Below, piece after piece: positions 8,218 through 17,512 of a stretch of 64,000 nucleotides of DNA. The notes beneath the pieces were generated by a model. The model saw only the letters and a program-made list of their open reading frames with translations, made no database searches and was not told where the DNA came from. The position numbers and the translations under genes are program-made. Source of the DNA: Janthinobacterium sp. GW458P (lineage in GTDB: Bacteria > Pseudomonadota > Gammaproteobacteria > Burkholderiales > Burkholderiaceae_D). Numbering within the stretch: the first letter of the stretch is position 1; each line of letters starts with the position of its first letter. The stretch is taken from NCBI RefSeq assembly GCF_002127585.1, contig NZ_NEGZ01000017.1, positions 20,963-84,962 of the forward strand, written 5' to 3'.

Positions 8218-9231
8218 CTACGCGGCGCCGACGACGATCTTGCCCGGCTGCCCGCCACTCTCCAGCAGCGCATGCGCGCGCCGCATGGTGGCCGCGTCCA
8301 TCGGCGACAAACGCTGCCGCAGGGCAGAGCGCAGCACGCCCTGGTCCAGCAGCGCCGCCACGCGTTGCAGGATGCGGTGCTGTTCCTGCATGTCGGCGGT
8401 GGCGTACAGGGGCCGCGTAAACACCATTTCCCAGTGCAGCGACACGCTCTTGCCCTTCAGCGGCGCCGCATCGAAAACAGCGTGGTCGTCGATGACGGCC
8501 AGCTTGCCGTGCGGCGCGATGATCTGCGTCAAGGCCGCAACATGGCGCGCCGTGTGCGACAGGGCGGCAATGTGCGTGACGGGGGCGACGTGCAATGCCG
8601 CCACCTGCTCCGGCATGGGCCGCGCATGGTCGATCACATGGTGGGCGCCCATGGCGCGGCACCAGTCCGCGCTGTCGTCGCGCGAAGCCGTGGCGATCAC
8701 GGTAAAACCCGTCAGCCGGCGCGCCAGCTGGGTCAGCATCGATCCGACGCCGCCCGCGCCGCCCAGCACCAGCAGGCTGCCCCGCTCCCGCCTGTCGCCG
8801 GGCGCAATGGCAAAACGCTCGAACAGCAGCTGCCACGCCGTCAGCGCCGCCAGCGGCACGGCCGCCGCCTGCGCAAAATCGAGCGTAGCCGGCATGCGCG
8901 CGGCGATGCGCTCGTCGACCAGGTGGTATTCGGCGCTGGCACCCGCGCGGTCGAACGAGCCCGCGTAATACACGGCCTGCCCCGGCGCGAACAGGGTCAC
9001 GGCGCTGCCCACCGCGTGCACGACGCCGGCCGCATCCCAGCCCAGGGTGGCGACGGCTTGCGGCACGGCGACCAGCCCGGCCCGCACCTTGGTGTCGAGC
9101 GGATTGACGCCCACGGCGCGCACGCGCACCAGCACGTCGCGGGGGCCGGGCACGGGCATCTCGCCCTGCGTATCGAACAGGCCGTCCTGTTCGTCCACGC
9201 TGCTGCCCTTGTTGAAACCGATCATCTTCAT
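8218..9231 (-). CDS. Zinc-type alcohol dehydrogenase-like / quinone oxidoreductase family protein (paralogue)
   Basis: 337 residues, medium-chain dehydrogenase/reductase fold. GGAGGVGSM at about 157-165 is the dinucleotide-binding loop, and GVNPLDTKVR and LGWDAAGVVHAVG parallel the gene at 3004-4020 at matching residue positions, so these are paralogues. Zinc-ligand cysteines are not obvious. The start at 9231 is preferred over upstream in-frame codons because GGGAG is 6 bases before it and the N-terminus then aligns with the paralogue. It is divergent from the LysR gene at 9327. Substrate unknown; probably an NAD(P)H-dependent reductase. Confidence 0.87.
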   Translation of the reverse strand: MKMIGFNKGSSVDEQDGLFDTQGEMPVPGPRDVLVRVRAVGVNPLDTKVRAGLVAVPQAVATLGWDAAGVVHAVGSAVTLFAPGQAVYYAGSFDRAGASAEYHLVDERIAARMPATLDFAQAAAVPLAALTAWQLLFERFAIAPGDRRERGSLLVLGGAGGVGSMLTQLARRLTGFTVIATASRDDSADWCRAMGAHHVIDHARPMPEQVAALHVAPVTHIAALSHTARHVAALTQIIAPHGKLAVIDDHAVFDAAPLKGKSVSLHWEMVFTRPLYATADMQEQHRILQRVAALLDQGVLRSALRQRLSPMDAATMRRAHALLESGGQPGKIVVGAA

Positions 9232-9326
9232 TGCATGCTCCCAGCTAAATCTGCATGGTAGGCAGCCCCACGGGAAAGAAAAATATGCTTCAATGCGTTT
9301 CACTACTGACCAAACTGTCATGAATC

Positions 9327-10253
9327 ATGCAAGATATCGATAATCTCTCGGGCGTGGCCCTGTTCGTGCAACTGGCCAAAGCGGGCAGCTTTGTCGCGGC
9401 CGCGCGCCAGGCCGGCATTTCGCCATCGGCCGTCAGCAAAAGCCTGGCGCGGCTCGAGCAGCGGCTGGGGGCGCGCCTGTTCCAGCGCAGCACGCGCCAG
9501 CTGAGCCTGACGGCGGAAGGCAAGCTTTTCCTGGCGCGCAGCGAACGCATCCTGGCGGAAATGCAGGCGGCGCAGGAGGAACTGGCGGGCCAGCGCGCGC
9601 CACAGGGACGGCTGCGGCTGGGCTTGCCGGAACTGGGCGGCCTGTTCCTGCCCGCCCTGGCCGCATTTTCCCAACTGCACCCCGCCATCGCGCTGGACCT
9701 CGATTTTTCCGACGCGCTGGCCGACGTCGTCGGCGACGGCTTCGACGCCGTCATCCGCATCGGCGCGCCGCGCGACTCGCGCCTGGCCGCCCGCAAGCTG
9801 GGCCAGTTCCGCTCCTGCCTCGTGGCCTCGCCCGCCTACCTGGCGCGCCATGGCACGCCGCAACACCCCCTTGATCTGCAACAACACGCCTGCCTGCACT
9901 ACCGCTTCCGCCACAGCGGCAGGGTCGAAGCGTGGCAGCTGCGCCAGGACGACGGCGCGGTGCCCCTGGACTTGCCCCTGTCGATGGTGTGCAACAACGT
10001 GGAAGCGCGGCTGCACTTCGCCCGGCAAGGCCGGGGCATCGCCTGGCTGCCCGAGTGTACGGTGCAGGCGGCGCTGGCCGACGGCAGCCTGGTCGAAGTG
10101 CTGAGAGACTACGCGCTCGACGGCCATCCGGCCCACGGCTGCTGGCTGCTGTGGCCGTCCGGGCCGCACCTGGCGCCGAAGGTGCGGGCCCTCGTCGATT
10201 TCCTGGCCGGAACAGACCTTTTGTTGCCGGCTGCCCACGGATCAGGCACATAA
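9327..10253 (+). CDS. LysR-family transcriptional regulator
   Basis: 308 residues: N-terminal helix-turn-helix (LSGVALFVQLAKAGSFVAAA, ISPSAVSKSLARLEQRLG) and a substrate-binding domain of the CrgA/DsdC-like type. It is divergent from the reductase gene at 8218-9231, with a 95-base control region between them, so it probably regulates that gene. This mirrors the pair at 2006-4020. The effector is unknown. Confidence 0.9.
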   Translation: MQDIDNLSGVALFVQLAKAGSFVAAARQAGISPSAVSKSLARLEQRLGARLFQRSTRQLSLTAEGKLFLARSERILAEMQAAQEELAGQRAPQGRLRLGLPELGGLFLPALAAFSQLHPAIALDLDFSDALADVVGDGFDAVIRIGAPRDSRLAARKLGQFRSCLVASPAYLARHGTPQHPLDLQQHACLHYRFRHSGRVEAWQLRQDDGAVPLDLPLSMVCNNVEARLHFARQGRGIAWLPECTVQAALADGSLVEVLRDYALDGHPAHGCWLLWPSGPHLAPKVRALVDFLAGTDLLLPAAHGSGT

Positions 10254-10330
10254 AATACATTTGGACAAATATAGCCTTATAATGGCAAGCCTCCCCGACG
10301 CCTTGCGCGCCCCTTCCTGGACTTGCCGCA

Positions 10331-11653
10331 ATGAAGCACTTGCACGACATCCCCTCTGCCTTCAAGCATGAATTTGCCAACCCGCGCCTGTGGTGGTCGC
10401 GCGCCGTCGTCGTCGGCATGGCCGCCGTCGCGGGCCTCGTCGTCGTGGGCTTTACGTGGCTGGCGGAAACAGCGCTCGATTGTTTTCTCTTTTTTAACGG
10501 CAATGCCTGGTGGTTCGCCCTGCTGTGGACGCCCGCTTGCGCCGCCCTGCTCGTCTGGCTGACGCGCCGCTACGCCATGGGCGCGGCCGGCTCCGGCATC
10601 CCGCAAGTGATGGCCACGCTGGACCCGGCCGTGGCGCCCGAGCAGCGCTCCTTGTTCGTCTCCCTGAAACTCAGCGCCGCGAAAATCGTCCTGACGGCGG
10701 GCGGCTTGCTGGGCGGACTCTCGCTGGGGCGCGAAGGGCCATCCGTGCAGATCGCCGCCGGCGTGATGCTGGCCGCGCGCCGCTGGCTGCCCCGTCACTC
10801 GCAGGTGAGCGCCCATTCGCTGCTGGTGGCCGGTGGCGCGGCCGGCATCGCGGCCGCCTTCAACACGCCGCTGGCGGGCGTCATGTTCGCCATCGAAGAA
10901 CTGTCGCGCTCGCCCGAGCAACGCAACAGCGGCTTGATTGTCGCCGGCATCGTGCTGGCAGGCATGATGGCCGTCTCCATCCACGGCAACGCCACCCACT
11001 TCGGCATCATCCATCCCGGCCCCATCGGCCTGGCGCTGGCCCTGCCAGGCTTGCTGGTGACCCTGGTGGCGGGCGTGGCCGGCGGCCTGTTCGCGCGCCT
11101 GCTATTGGCCTCCGCCCGGGGCAATCCGCTGGGAAAATTATCGGCGTGGAGAAAGCACCGGCCCGTGCTGTTCGCCGCCGCCTGCGGTTTGCTGGTGGCG
11201 GCCATCGGCATCGCCAGCCACGGCGCCACCTTCGGCAGCGGCACCGTGGCCACGCGCGCCATGCTCGAAGGTTCCAGCGATGCGGCGCCGGCCTTTGTCG
11301 CCTTCAAATACGTGGCGACGTGGCTGACCGTGTGGTCGGGCGTGCCGGCCGGCATCTTCGCGCCGTCGCTGGCCATCGGCGCCGGCATCGGGCATGACAT
11401 TGCGCAATTGCTGCACTATCCGCATGCACCGGCCCTGATCGCGCTGGGCATGGTGGGTTTCCTGGCCGCCGCCACGCAGGCGCCGCTGACGGCGTTCATC
11501 ATTGTCATGGAAATGGTCGACGGCCACGGCATGGTGCTCAGCCTGATGGCTTGCGCCGTGGTGGCCAGCACCGTCTCGCGCGTGCTCAGCGAACCGCTGT
11601 ACGGGGCGCTGGCGCAGCTGCAGCTGCAGCGGCTGCCGGCGCCGCCGAACTAG
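10331..11653 (+). CDS. ClC-family chloride channel / H+:Cl- antiporter
   Basis: 440 residues with about 10-12 membrane segments. The three anion-selectivity motifs are present: GSGIPQ at about 87-92, GREGP at about 133-137 (with the gating glutamate) and GIFAP in the C-terminal half. The AIEE segment at about 187-190 keeps an acidic residue near the proton glutamate of bacterial exchangers, suggesting H+/Cl- exchange rather than a pure channel. There is no C-terminal CBS domain. Family members help in extreme acid resistance or anion balance. It overlaps the 3' end of the convergent YwqK-like gene by four bases. Confidence 0.9.
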   Translation: MKHLHDIPSAFKHEFANPRLWWSRAVVVGMAAVAGLVVVGFTWLAETALDCFLFFNGNAWWFALLWTPACAALLVWLTRRYAMGAAGSGIPQVMATLDPAVAPEQRSLFVSLKLSAAKIVLTAGGLLGGLSLGREGPSVQIAAGVMLAARRWLPRHSQVSAHSLLVAGGAAGIAAAFNTPLAGVMFAIEELSRSPEQRNSGLIVAGIVLAGMMAVSIHGNATHFGIIHPGPIGLALALPGLLVTLVAGVAGGLFARLLLASARGNPLGKLSAWRKHRPVLFAAACGLLVAAIGIASHGATFGSGTVATRAMLEGSSDAAPAFVAFKYVATWLTVWSGVPAGIFAPSLAIGAGIGHDIAQLLHYPHAPALIALGMVGFLAAATQAPLTAFIIVMEMVDGHGMVLSLMACAVVASTVSRVLSEPLYGALAQLQLQRLPAPPN

Positions 11654-12474
11654 AAATGGCTGCAGGGGCGCAGCAAGCGGCCGTCCTGCCATGCGCAAAC
11701 GGTGCGCGTGCCATCCTCGGCCCAGCTGCGCTCCAGGCCGTGCTTTTCCCCATGCACGTAATGGAGGTGCGATTTTTCGCGGCCGTCCGGCCACCAGGCC
11801 TGGTGCAGGCCGGTGCGCCGCCCGTCCAGATACGTCCCCCGCTCGGCCAGCCGGCCATTCGGATGAAACGCCTCCGCCTCGCCCGACAGCACGCCATCGG
11901 CAAAATGGGCGCGGTTGCTGACCTGGCCTTGCTCGTCAAAGCTCAGGTACTCGCCATCGGCGGGCTGGCCCGCCTGGTAGCGCAATTCACGGCTCAGTTG
12001 GCCATTTGCATGGTAGTGGCTATGCAAGCCCTCGTACTCGCCGTCGCGGTAAGCCTTGCGGCTTTTTAGCGTGCCATCCGCGTACCAGGCGACGTTGACG
12101 CCGTCGAAATCGCCCTCGCCATTGCGCTCTTCGAGCAGGCCCAGCTGGCCATCGGCGAAATACACGCTGCGCTGATGAACATAGTTGAGCCGCGTCGTAT
12201 CCGCGTCGCGCAGCCAGGCATCCATGTGCAGCTTGCCTGGCGGCTGCGCGAAATGCAGCTGCCAATGCCAGGCCTGGCGGGCCGCATCGTGGCGCAGCGG
12301 CGCGCGCTGCTCGTAGATGGCGGCGGCACGTTCGACGGCTTGGTAGTCGGCGTCGAAATACAGGATGGCCGGCGACGGCTCGGCAGGCAAGGCCGGGGAG
12401 GCCAAGGCATAGACCATGGAAACAGGTGAACCGGCCAGGACGGCGGCCAGCAGAACGGAATTGAGTATCTTCAA
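11650..12474 (-). CDS. YwqK-type (MORN-like) repeat protein, exported
   Basis: 274 residues: a signal-peptide-like N-terminus (KILNSVLLAAVLAGSPVSMVYA) followed by repeated units of the form (E/D)G…YxNGxL…R, such as HSHYHANGQLSRELRY and AFHPNGRLAERGTYLDG. This is the pattern of MORN_2/'toxin-antitoxin YwqK antitoxin' proteins. The frame starts with TTG (12472-12474 complement); no in-frame ATG precedes the signal peptide. The best-known members neutralise LXG toxins, but many Gram-negative copies are stand-alone periplasmic repeat proteins of unknown function. Two paralogues follow at 13122-15091. Confidence 0.7.
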   Translation of the reverse strand: MKILNSVLLAAVLAGSPVSMVYALASPALPAEPSPAILYFDADYQAVERAAAIYEQRAPLRHDAARQAWHWQLHFAQPPGKLHMDAWLRDADTTRLNYVHQRSVYFADGQLGLLEERNGEGDFDGVNVAWYADGTLKSRKAYRDGEYEGLHSHYHANGQLSRELRYQAGQPADGEYLSFDEQGQVSNRAHFADGVLSGEAEAFHPNGRLAERGTYLDGRRTGLHQAWWPDGREKSHLHYVHGEKHGLERSWAEDGTRTVCAWQDGRLLRPCSHF

Positions 12475-12546
12475 TGCATGCTTTCATCAACGCTGCGATA
12501 GCGCCGATGATAAGGGCTAACAGTGTGGTCCAGCCACACGCTAGCC

Positions 12547-13038
12547 CTACATGGTGAAAGGAAACGGCTGCAGCCCCGCCTTGCGGTCATCGGGGGCGAC
12601 GACGGCCAGCAAGGCCCTCAAGCCCCGGTTCAGATGCGCCAGGCTGTCGGCATCGAGCTGGCCCAGGGCGCTGGGCAGCAAGCCGCGTGCCGGCTGGGGC
12701 GCGCCGGCGATGACGGCCTGGCCTTCGGCCGTCAGGGTCAGCGTGACCACGCGCTGGTCGGGCTGGTCGCGCGCCTTGCGCACATAGCTTTTTTTCACCA
12801 GCGCATCGACCAGGTTGCTGGCCGTCGTCTGGTGGATGGACATCCGGGCAGCCAGTTCGCCCATGCGCAGCCCCGGCAGCTCCAGCAATTCCTGCATCAC
12901 CCACAATTGCGCGCCCGACACGCCGCACTGCTTCTCGATCTGCGCCGAGTGCCGCTGCGCCGCGCGCATGACGACACGCATGTTTTGCAAGGCCAGGCTT
13001 TGCGCCTTGACCATCGCCGATACTTCCGCTTCCACCAC
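12547..13038 (-). CDS. MarR-family transcriptional regulator
   Basis: 163 residues. The central winged helix-turn-helix includes LPGLRMGELAARMSIHQTTASNLVDALVKK (given in parts: MGELAARMSIHQ, then ASNLVDALVKK), followed by the wing DQPDQRVVTLTLTAEG, all typical of MarR. The start is GTG with GGAGG five bases upstream. It sits between two YwqK-like repeat genes on the same strand and may be co-transcribed with them, but no operator was identified. MarR proteins usually respond to small aromatic ligands or oxidants; the ligand here is unknown. Confidence 0.85.
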   Translation of the reverse strand: MVEAEVSAMVKAQSLALQNMRVVMRAAQRHSAQIEKQCGVSGAQLWVMQELLELPGLRMGELAARMSIHQTTASNLVDALVKKSYVRKARDQPDQRVVTLTLTAEGQAVIAGAPQPARGLLPSALGQLDADSLAHLNRGLRALLAVVAPDDRKAGLQPFPFTM

Positions 13039-13121
13039 CGTTGCCTCCAGTTATCAGATCCGGCATCGCGCCTGCTGGCGGACCGGAATCCCTGCATGAT
13101 ACCTGCAAAGGCGGGCGGCTC

Positions 13122-13949
13122 CTAGCGCATGGACACTGGCTCTCCGGCTTGCCACGCCTGTTCCAGCACCAGCTTGCCGGACGGGTCCCACTGGCGCTCG
13201 ACGCCGTGCTTCTTGCCGTGCACATACGGCACGAGCTGCTGCAGGCTGCCGTCGGCGTACCAGCTTTGCAGCAAGCCGTGACGCTGGCCGTCGCGCATGG
13301 GCGTGACCTGGGCGCGCACGCCGTCGTCATGCCACTGCGTCAGGTCGCCCTGCTCGCGCCCCTGCGCATCCTGTTGCCAGGCAATGGCCGGCTGGCCGTT
13401 GGCGCCCCACTTCTGCATGCGCAGCAGCTTGCCCTTGCGGTACAGCGCCTTCTGCGCCAATTGACCATTGTCATGGCTTTCAAACGACCAGCCGTCGGGC
13501 TCGCCATTGCGCCACATCATGCTGGCGAGTACCTTGCCATCGGGCGCCAGGGTGACGGCCTCGCCATCCTGCTGGTCATGGATGAAATGACTGCGCTGGA
13601 ACAGCTTGCCGTCGGCGTAAAACAATTGCTGCAGCCCATGCATCCTGCCGCCCTTCAGGAAGGCGCGGCTGCTCACCTTGCCATTCGGGCCATACGACAC
13701 ATACTCGCCATCGGCCATCTGCTGGCCGTGGTAGCGGATGCGGTTCATCAGCTGGCCATTCTCATGGTAGGTCTCGGCAATGCGGTCGCGCCCGTTCGGC
13801 AGCAGGGTCACTTTTTGCTTGAGCCGGCCGCTGTCATAGAACGATGTGCCGCCAGCCGGCGCTTGCGCCTGCGCCGCCAGCGGCAGCACCGTCAGGAGCG
13901 CCGCCAGCAGCGCCAGGCGCAGGGTCCGTATGGTCAGTCGATATGGCAT
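13122..13949 (-). CDS. YwqK-type (MORN-like) repeat protein, exported
   Basis: 275 residues beginning MPYRLTIRTLRLALLAALLT, a clear signal peptide ending near AQAQA. The mature part is a series of roughly 22-25-residue repeats with the core YxNGQL…, for example ETYHENGQLMNRIRYHG and ESHDNGQLAQKALYRKG. The start at 13949 is chosen because the longer upstream frame lacks the signal peptide and runs into the neighbouring gene. It is most similar to the next gene (13958-15091): both share segments such as GDTxHWHxDGVRA-like and a KKHGVERQWD motif near the C-terminus. Function unknown. Confidence 0.75.
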   Translation of the reverse strand: MPYRLTIRTLRLALLAALLTVLPLAAQAQAPAGGTSFYDSGRLKQKVTLLPNGRDRIAETYHENGQLMNRIRYHGQQMADGEYVSYGPNGKVSSRAFLKGGRMHGLQQLFYADGKLFQRSHFIHDQQDGEAVTLAPDGKVLASMMWRNGEPDGWSFESHDNGQLAQKALYRKGKLLRMQKWGANGQPAIAWQQDAQGREQGDLTQWHDDGVRAQVTPMRDGQRHGLLQSWYADGSLQQLVPYVHGKKHGVERQWDPSGKLVLEQAWQAGEPVSMR

Positions 13950-13957
13950 GCGGCCCC

Positions 13958-15091
13958 CTACTGCGCCGCCACCGGCTGGCCATCGTGCCAGGCCTGCTCC
14001 AGCACCAGCTTGCCCGTCTTGTCCCATTGGCGCTCGACGCCGTGCTTCTTGCCGTGTTCGTAAGGCACGATCTGCCGCAGGCTGCCGTCGCTGTACCAGG
14101 TCTGCAGCAAGCCGTGGCGCCGGCCCTCGACAAACGGCGTCACGCTGGCGCGCACGCCGTTGGCATGCCAGTCCGTCGTGTCGCCGTGGTCGCGCCCCTG
14201 CTCGTCTTTCTGCCACGCAAAAATGGGCCGGCCATTCGGGCCCCACGTTTGCAAGCTGAGCACGGCACCTTTCCGGTACAGCGTCCTGTTCGACACGACG
14301 CCATTGCCATGGCTTTCAAACGACCAGCCGTCGGGCTGGCCGTGCACCCACACGGTCCGGGCCAGCACGCTGCCGTCCTCGGCATACATGACAAACTCGC
14401 CCTCGCGCTTGCCATCGACGTGCCGTCCCCTTCGGAACAGCTTGCCATCGGCATAAAACGATTCCTCCAGGCCATCCATCTGGCCATTGCGCCGGTACGA
14501 GCGGTTGCTGACGGCGCCATTCGCGCCATACGACACGTGCTCGCCATCGGCCATCTCGTCGCCGTGATACAGCGTGCGGCTCATCAGCTGGCCGTTCTTG
14601 TGATACGTTTCCGAGATGCTGTCGCGCCCGTTCGGCAGCGCCGTCACCTTCTGCTGGATCTGGCCATTCTCGAAGTACACGCAGCCGCCCAGCAGCTCCT
14701 CGCCCTGGGCATTGAAGTAGGTTTCGCGCAGCAACTGGCCATTTTCGTAGTAATACTTGCGAAAACGCACGAACTTGATCTGGCTCAAATCCAGGTCCGT
14801 GGCATAGGTTTCAAAGGCCAGCACGCCCGGCGTGTCGGGAAATTCGAGCCGCACATGCCAGGCGCCCAGCGCCTCGTCGCGCACGGGCGGCGTGCGCAGC
14901 GCATACGCGGCGCGGCGCTGATTGCTGGGCATGAAATTTTCATCCAGATACATGGTGTGGTCTTCCTCCTGCAAGGTTGGCGTTGGCGCTGGCGACTGCG
15001 CCGCCGGCTGTTCCTGTGCCGCCAGCGGCAAGGCCAGGGCCATGCCCAACAGTGCGGCCAGTGCCGCGCGCGTCGTCTGTGGTGTGTGCAT
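13958..15091 (-). CDS. YwqK-type (MORN-like) repeat protein, exported (longest paralogue)
   Basis: 377 residues. The N-terminus MHTPQTTRAALAALLGMALA followed by LPLAAQ is a signal peptide. A non-repeat region of about 100 residues follows, including EDHTMYLDENFMPS, then multiple YxNGQL-type repeats (for instance KYYYENGQLLRETYFNAQG and SETYHKNGQLMSRTLYHG). Start 15091 is preferred over 15157 because it places the signal peptide at the N-terminus. It lies 8 bases upstream of the paralogue at 13122-13949, so they form an operon and probably arose by tandem duplication. A binding or scaffold role is plausible; no catalytic motif is visible. Confidence 0.75.
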   Translation of the reverse strand: MHTPQTTRAALAALLGMALALPLAAQEQPAAQSPAPTPTLQEEDHTMYLDENFMPSNQRRAAYALRTPPVRDEALGAWHVRLEFPDTPGVLAFETYATDLDLSQIKFVRFRKYYYENGQLLRETYFNAQGEELLGGCVYFENGQIQQKVTALPNGRDSISETYHKNGQLMSRTLYHGDEMADGEHVSYGANGAVSNRSYRRNGQMDGLEESFYADGKLFRRGRHVDGKREGEFVMYAEDGSVLARTVWVHGQPDGWSFESHGNGVVSNRTLYRKGAVLSLQTWGPNGRPIFAWQKDEQGRDHGDTTDWHANGVRASVTPFVEGRRHGLLQTWYSDGSLRQIVPYEHGKKHGVERQWDKTGKLVLEQAWHDGQPVAAQ

Positions 15092-15168
15092 TGTGTTCCG
15101 TTGCAATGATATTGTGCGGCTGCCATCATAATGGAAAGCAACGTTTTCCCCCGTCACGAAAGAAAGCC

Positions 15169-15564
15169 ATGCACTTGCCAGCCGCCCCGAGCGACACCCA
15201 GATACTGGACATCATCGATGCCTGGATCGCCGACCTCGCGCGCGGCGATTACGCGTGCGCCCATGCGCGCACGGCGCACGACGCGTATTACGGCTGGACG
15301 CCGGCGCTGCTGCGCGCTGTGATCGAAGGCTATGGTTCGCCGCAGCCGTATGCGGATGGCCGGGTCTACCGGGTCACCCCGGCGGCGCTGGCCAGCGGCA
15401 CGCCGCACGAGCGCTGCGTCGAACGCCCGGACGGCCAGGATGGCGGCATGGTGATCGCCGAAGCGCGCCATTCCCTGCCCCTGAACGGCGTTTGGTCGGA
15501 TCTGACTGCCACCTTTCGCGTGGAGGGCGCCAGGCTGGTATTACAGGAAATTCACGTGTTCTAA
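15169..15564 (+). CDS. Hypothetical cytoplasmic protein
   Basis: 131 residues, not recognised. No signal peptide or membrane segment. The start at ATG 15169 has AAGAAAG upstream and keeps the frame clear of the divergent gene. The sequence has aromatic/charged stretches (ARTAHDAYYGWTPALLRAVIEGYG) and a C-terminal beta-like part (LTATFRVEGARLVLQEIHVF), the look of a small alpha+beta single-domain protein. It is divergent from the YwqK-like gene and convergent with msbA, ending 4 bases before it. No function is inferred. Confidence 0.65.
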   Translation: MHLPAAPSDTQILDIIDAWIADLARGDYACAHARTAHDAYYGWTPALLRAVIEGYGSPQPYADGRVYRVTPAALASGTPHERCVERPDGQDGGMVIAEARHSLPLNGVWSDLTATFRVEGARLVLQEIHVF

Positions 15565-15568
15565 GGGT

Positions 15569-17404
15569 CTAGGCCGCGCCATCCTTGACGGGCGACAACT
15601 GGCTCGCATGCAACCGCGCATACGCGCCGCCCTGCCGCAGCAGGTCGGCATGGCTGCCCGACTCGACCAGGCGGCCGCCCTGCATGACGACGATGCGGTC
15701 GGCGCTTTCGATGGTGGACAGCCTGTGGGCGATGACGATGGTGGTGCGGTTGCGCATCAGCACTTCCAGCGCCGCCTGCACGGAACGCTCCGATTCCGTG
15801 TCCAGCGCGCTGGTCGCTTCGTCCAGCAGCAGGATCGGCGCATCCTTGTACAGGGCGCGCGCGATGGCCAGGCGCTGGCGTTGCCCGCCCGACAGGCGCG
15901 AACCGTTCTGGCCCGCCTGGGTTTCGTAGCCTTGCGGCAACTGCATGATGAAGTCGTGGGCGTAGGCGGCGCGCGCCGACGCTTCGATTCTGTCCTGGTC
16001 CGGGGCCGGGTCGCCGTAGGCGATATTGGCCGCCATCGTGTCGTTGAACAAAATCACATCCTGGCTGACGAGGGCGAACTGGCGCCGCAGGGCCAGCAGC
16101 GCGTAGTCGCGCAAGTCTACGCCGTCGAGCAAAATCCGGCCGCCGCTGACGTCATAGAAGCGCGGCAGCAGGCCCAGCAAGGTCGTCTTGCCGCCGCCCG
16201 AGCCGCCCACCAGGGCCACCGTTTCGCCGGCGCGGATGTCGAGCGTGATATCGCTCAAGGCCGTGGGCGCATCGGGATCGTCGCTGTTGTAGCGGAAGTG
16301 CACGTTCTGCAGGGACAGATTGCCCTGCACGGCCGCCGGGGCGATGCTGCCCGGGTCCGGCTCCAGCGGCGTGTCGATCAGGCCGAAGACGGACTCGGCC
16401 GCCGCCAGGCCCCGCTGCAGCGGCTCATTGATTTTCGTCAAATTCTTGATCGGCGACTGCATCGCCATCAGCGCGCCCATGAAGGCAACAAAAGCGCCCG
16501 GCGTGATGGCGCCGCTTTGCGCGCGCAGCATGGCGAAGTAGATCACGGACGACAGGGTAATGCCGACGAGCATCATGATGAAGCCGGAATTCATGGCCGA
16601 GGTGGCAGCATGCTTGACGGCCAGTTGGCGGTTGCGCTTGACGACGTCGACGAAGCGCGCCTGCTCGTAATCCTGGCCGCCGAAGATTTTCACCACGCGC
16701 TGGCCGCCTATGCTTTCGTCGAGCACGGAAGTGAGTTCGCCCACGGCTTGCTGCGAACTCTTGCTCAGGTGGCGCATGCGGCGCCCCGCCAGGGTCACGA
16801 CGACGGCCACGATGGGCATCGACGCCATGCAGAACACGGCCAGTTTCACGTCGATGCTGAACAATAAAATCAGGTAGCCGATGGTGGCGACGGAATCGCG
16901 CACCATCACATTGAGCACGTTCAAGCCCGCCTGCGACACCTGGCTGGCGTCGAAGGCCACGCGCGACTGCGTCAGGCTGGTGGTGGTGGTGTCGAAAAAA
17001 CGGCTGGGCAGGCGCATGATGGTGGCGAACATCTTTTCGCGCAAATCGGCCTGCACGCGGCTCGATAGCCAGACGGAACCGTAGTCGCCGGCAAAACTGG
17101 ACACCATGCGCAGCACGGCCAGGCCCAGGATGGTGGCGGGGATCACCCAGATATCCACCTGCCCCGCCTGCGCCGGCAGAAAACGGTCGACCCAGCCCTG
17201 CAGCATGCCCATCACGCCGGATACGGGCGCGACCTGCGTGCTAGCCGTCGTGCGCATGGCGTCGACGACGTTTTGCAACTGGCGGATCAGCAATACATCG
17301 GTGGCGGACGCGACGCCCACGGCCAGCAAGGTGGCGGCAACGATGGCGCCGTAGCGGCGAAACTGACTGGCCAGGCGGAAAAACAGAAGGCGGCTTTGCT
17401 GCAT
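15569..17404 (-). CDS. msbA: MsbA-type lipid A/phospholipid ABC exporter (permease-ATPase fusion)
   Basis: 611 residues: six membrane helices in the first ~330 residues (ABC exporter type 1 fold), then a nucleotide-binding domain. Walker A is GGSGGGKTT, the signature is LSGGQRQRLAIARAL, Walker B is PILLLDEATSALD and the switch histidine is in TIVIAHRLSTIE. The length and layout match MsbA, the homodimeric flippase that moves lipid A-core to the periplasmic face of the inner membrane. No lpxK or waa genes are adjacent, so a related lipid or drug exporter cannot be excluded. Only a short 3' spacer separates it from the convergent hypothetical gene. Confidence 0.85.
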   Translation of the reverse strand: MQQSRLLFFRLASQFRRYGAIVAATLLAVGVASATDVLLIRQLQNVVDAMRTTASTQVAPVSGVMGMLQGWVDRFLPAQAGQVDIWVIPATILGLAVLRMVSSFAGDYGSVWLSSRVQADLREKMFATIMRLPSRFFDTTTTSLTQSRVAFDASQVSQAGLNVLNVMVRDSVATIGYLILLFSIDVKLAVFCMASMPIVAVVVTLAGRRMRHLSKSSQQAVGELTSVLDESIGGQRVVKIFGGQDYEQARFVDVVKRNRQLAVKHAATSAMNSGFIMMLVGITLSSVIYFAMLRAQSGAITPGAFVAFMGALMAMQSPIKNLTKINEPLQRGLAAAESVFGLIDTPLEPDPGSIAPAAVQGNLSLQNVHFRYNSDDPDAPTALSDITLDIRAGETVALVGGSGGGKTTLLGLLPRFYDVSGGRILLDGVDLRDYALLALRRQFALVSQDVILFNDTMAANIAYGDPAPDQDRIEASARAAYAHDFIMQLPQGYETQAGQNGSRLSGGQRQRLAIARALYKDAPILLLDEATSALDTESERSVQAALEVLMRNRTTIVIAHRLSTIESADRIVVMQGGRLVESGSHADLLRQGGAYARLHASQLSPVKDGAA

Positions 17405-17512
17405 GCAGGTGACAAAAGTGAGGGTAAAGCGTGATTCTAACCGCTGCCAGACTTAGCTATGAGAAAGTCGTCGCCTTGCCGGCGCAGGACCGGCAAGGAA
17501 AGGCACGGGCGA

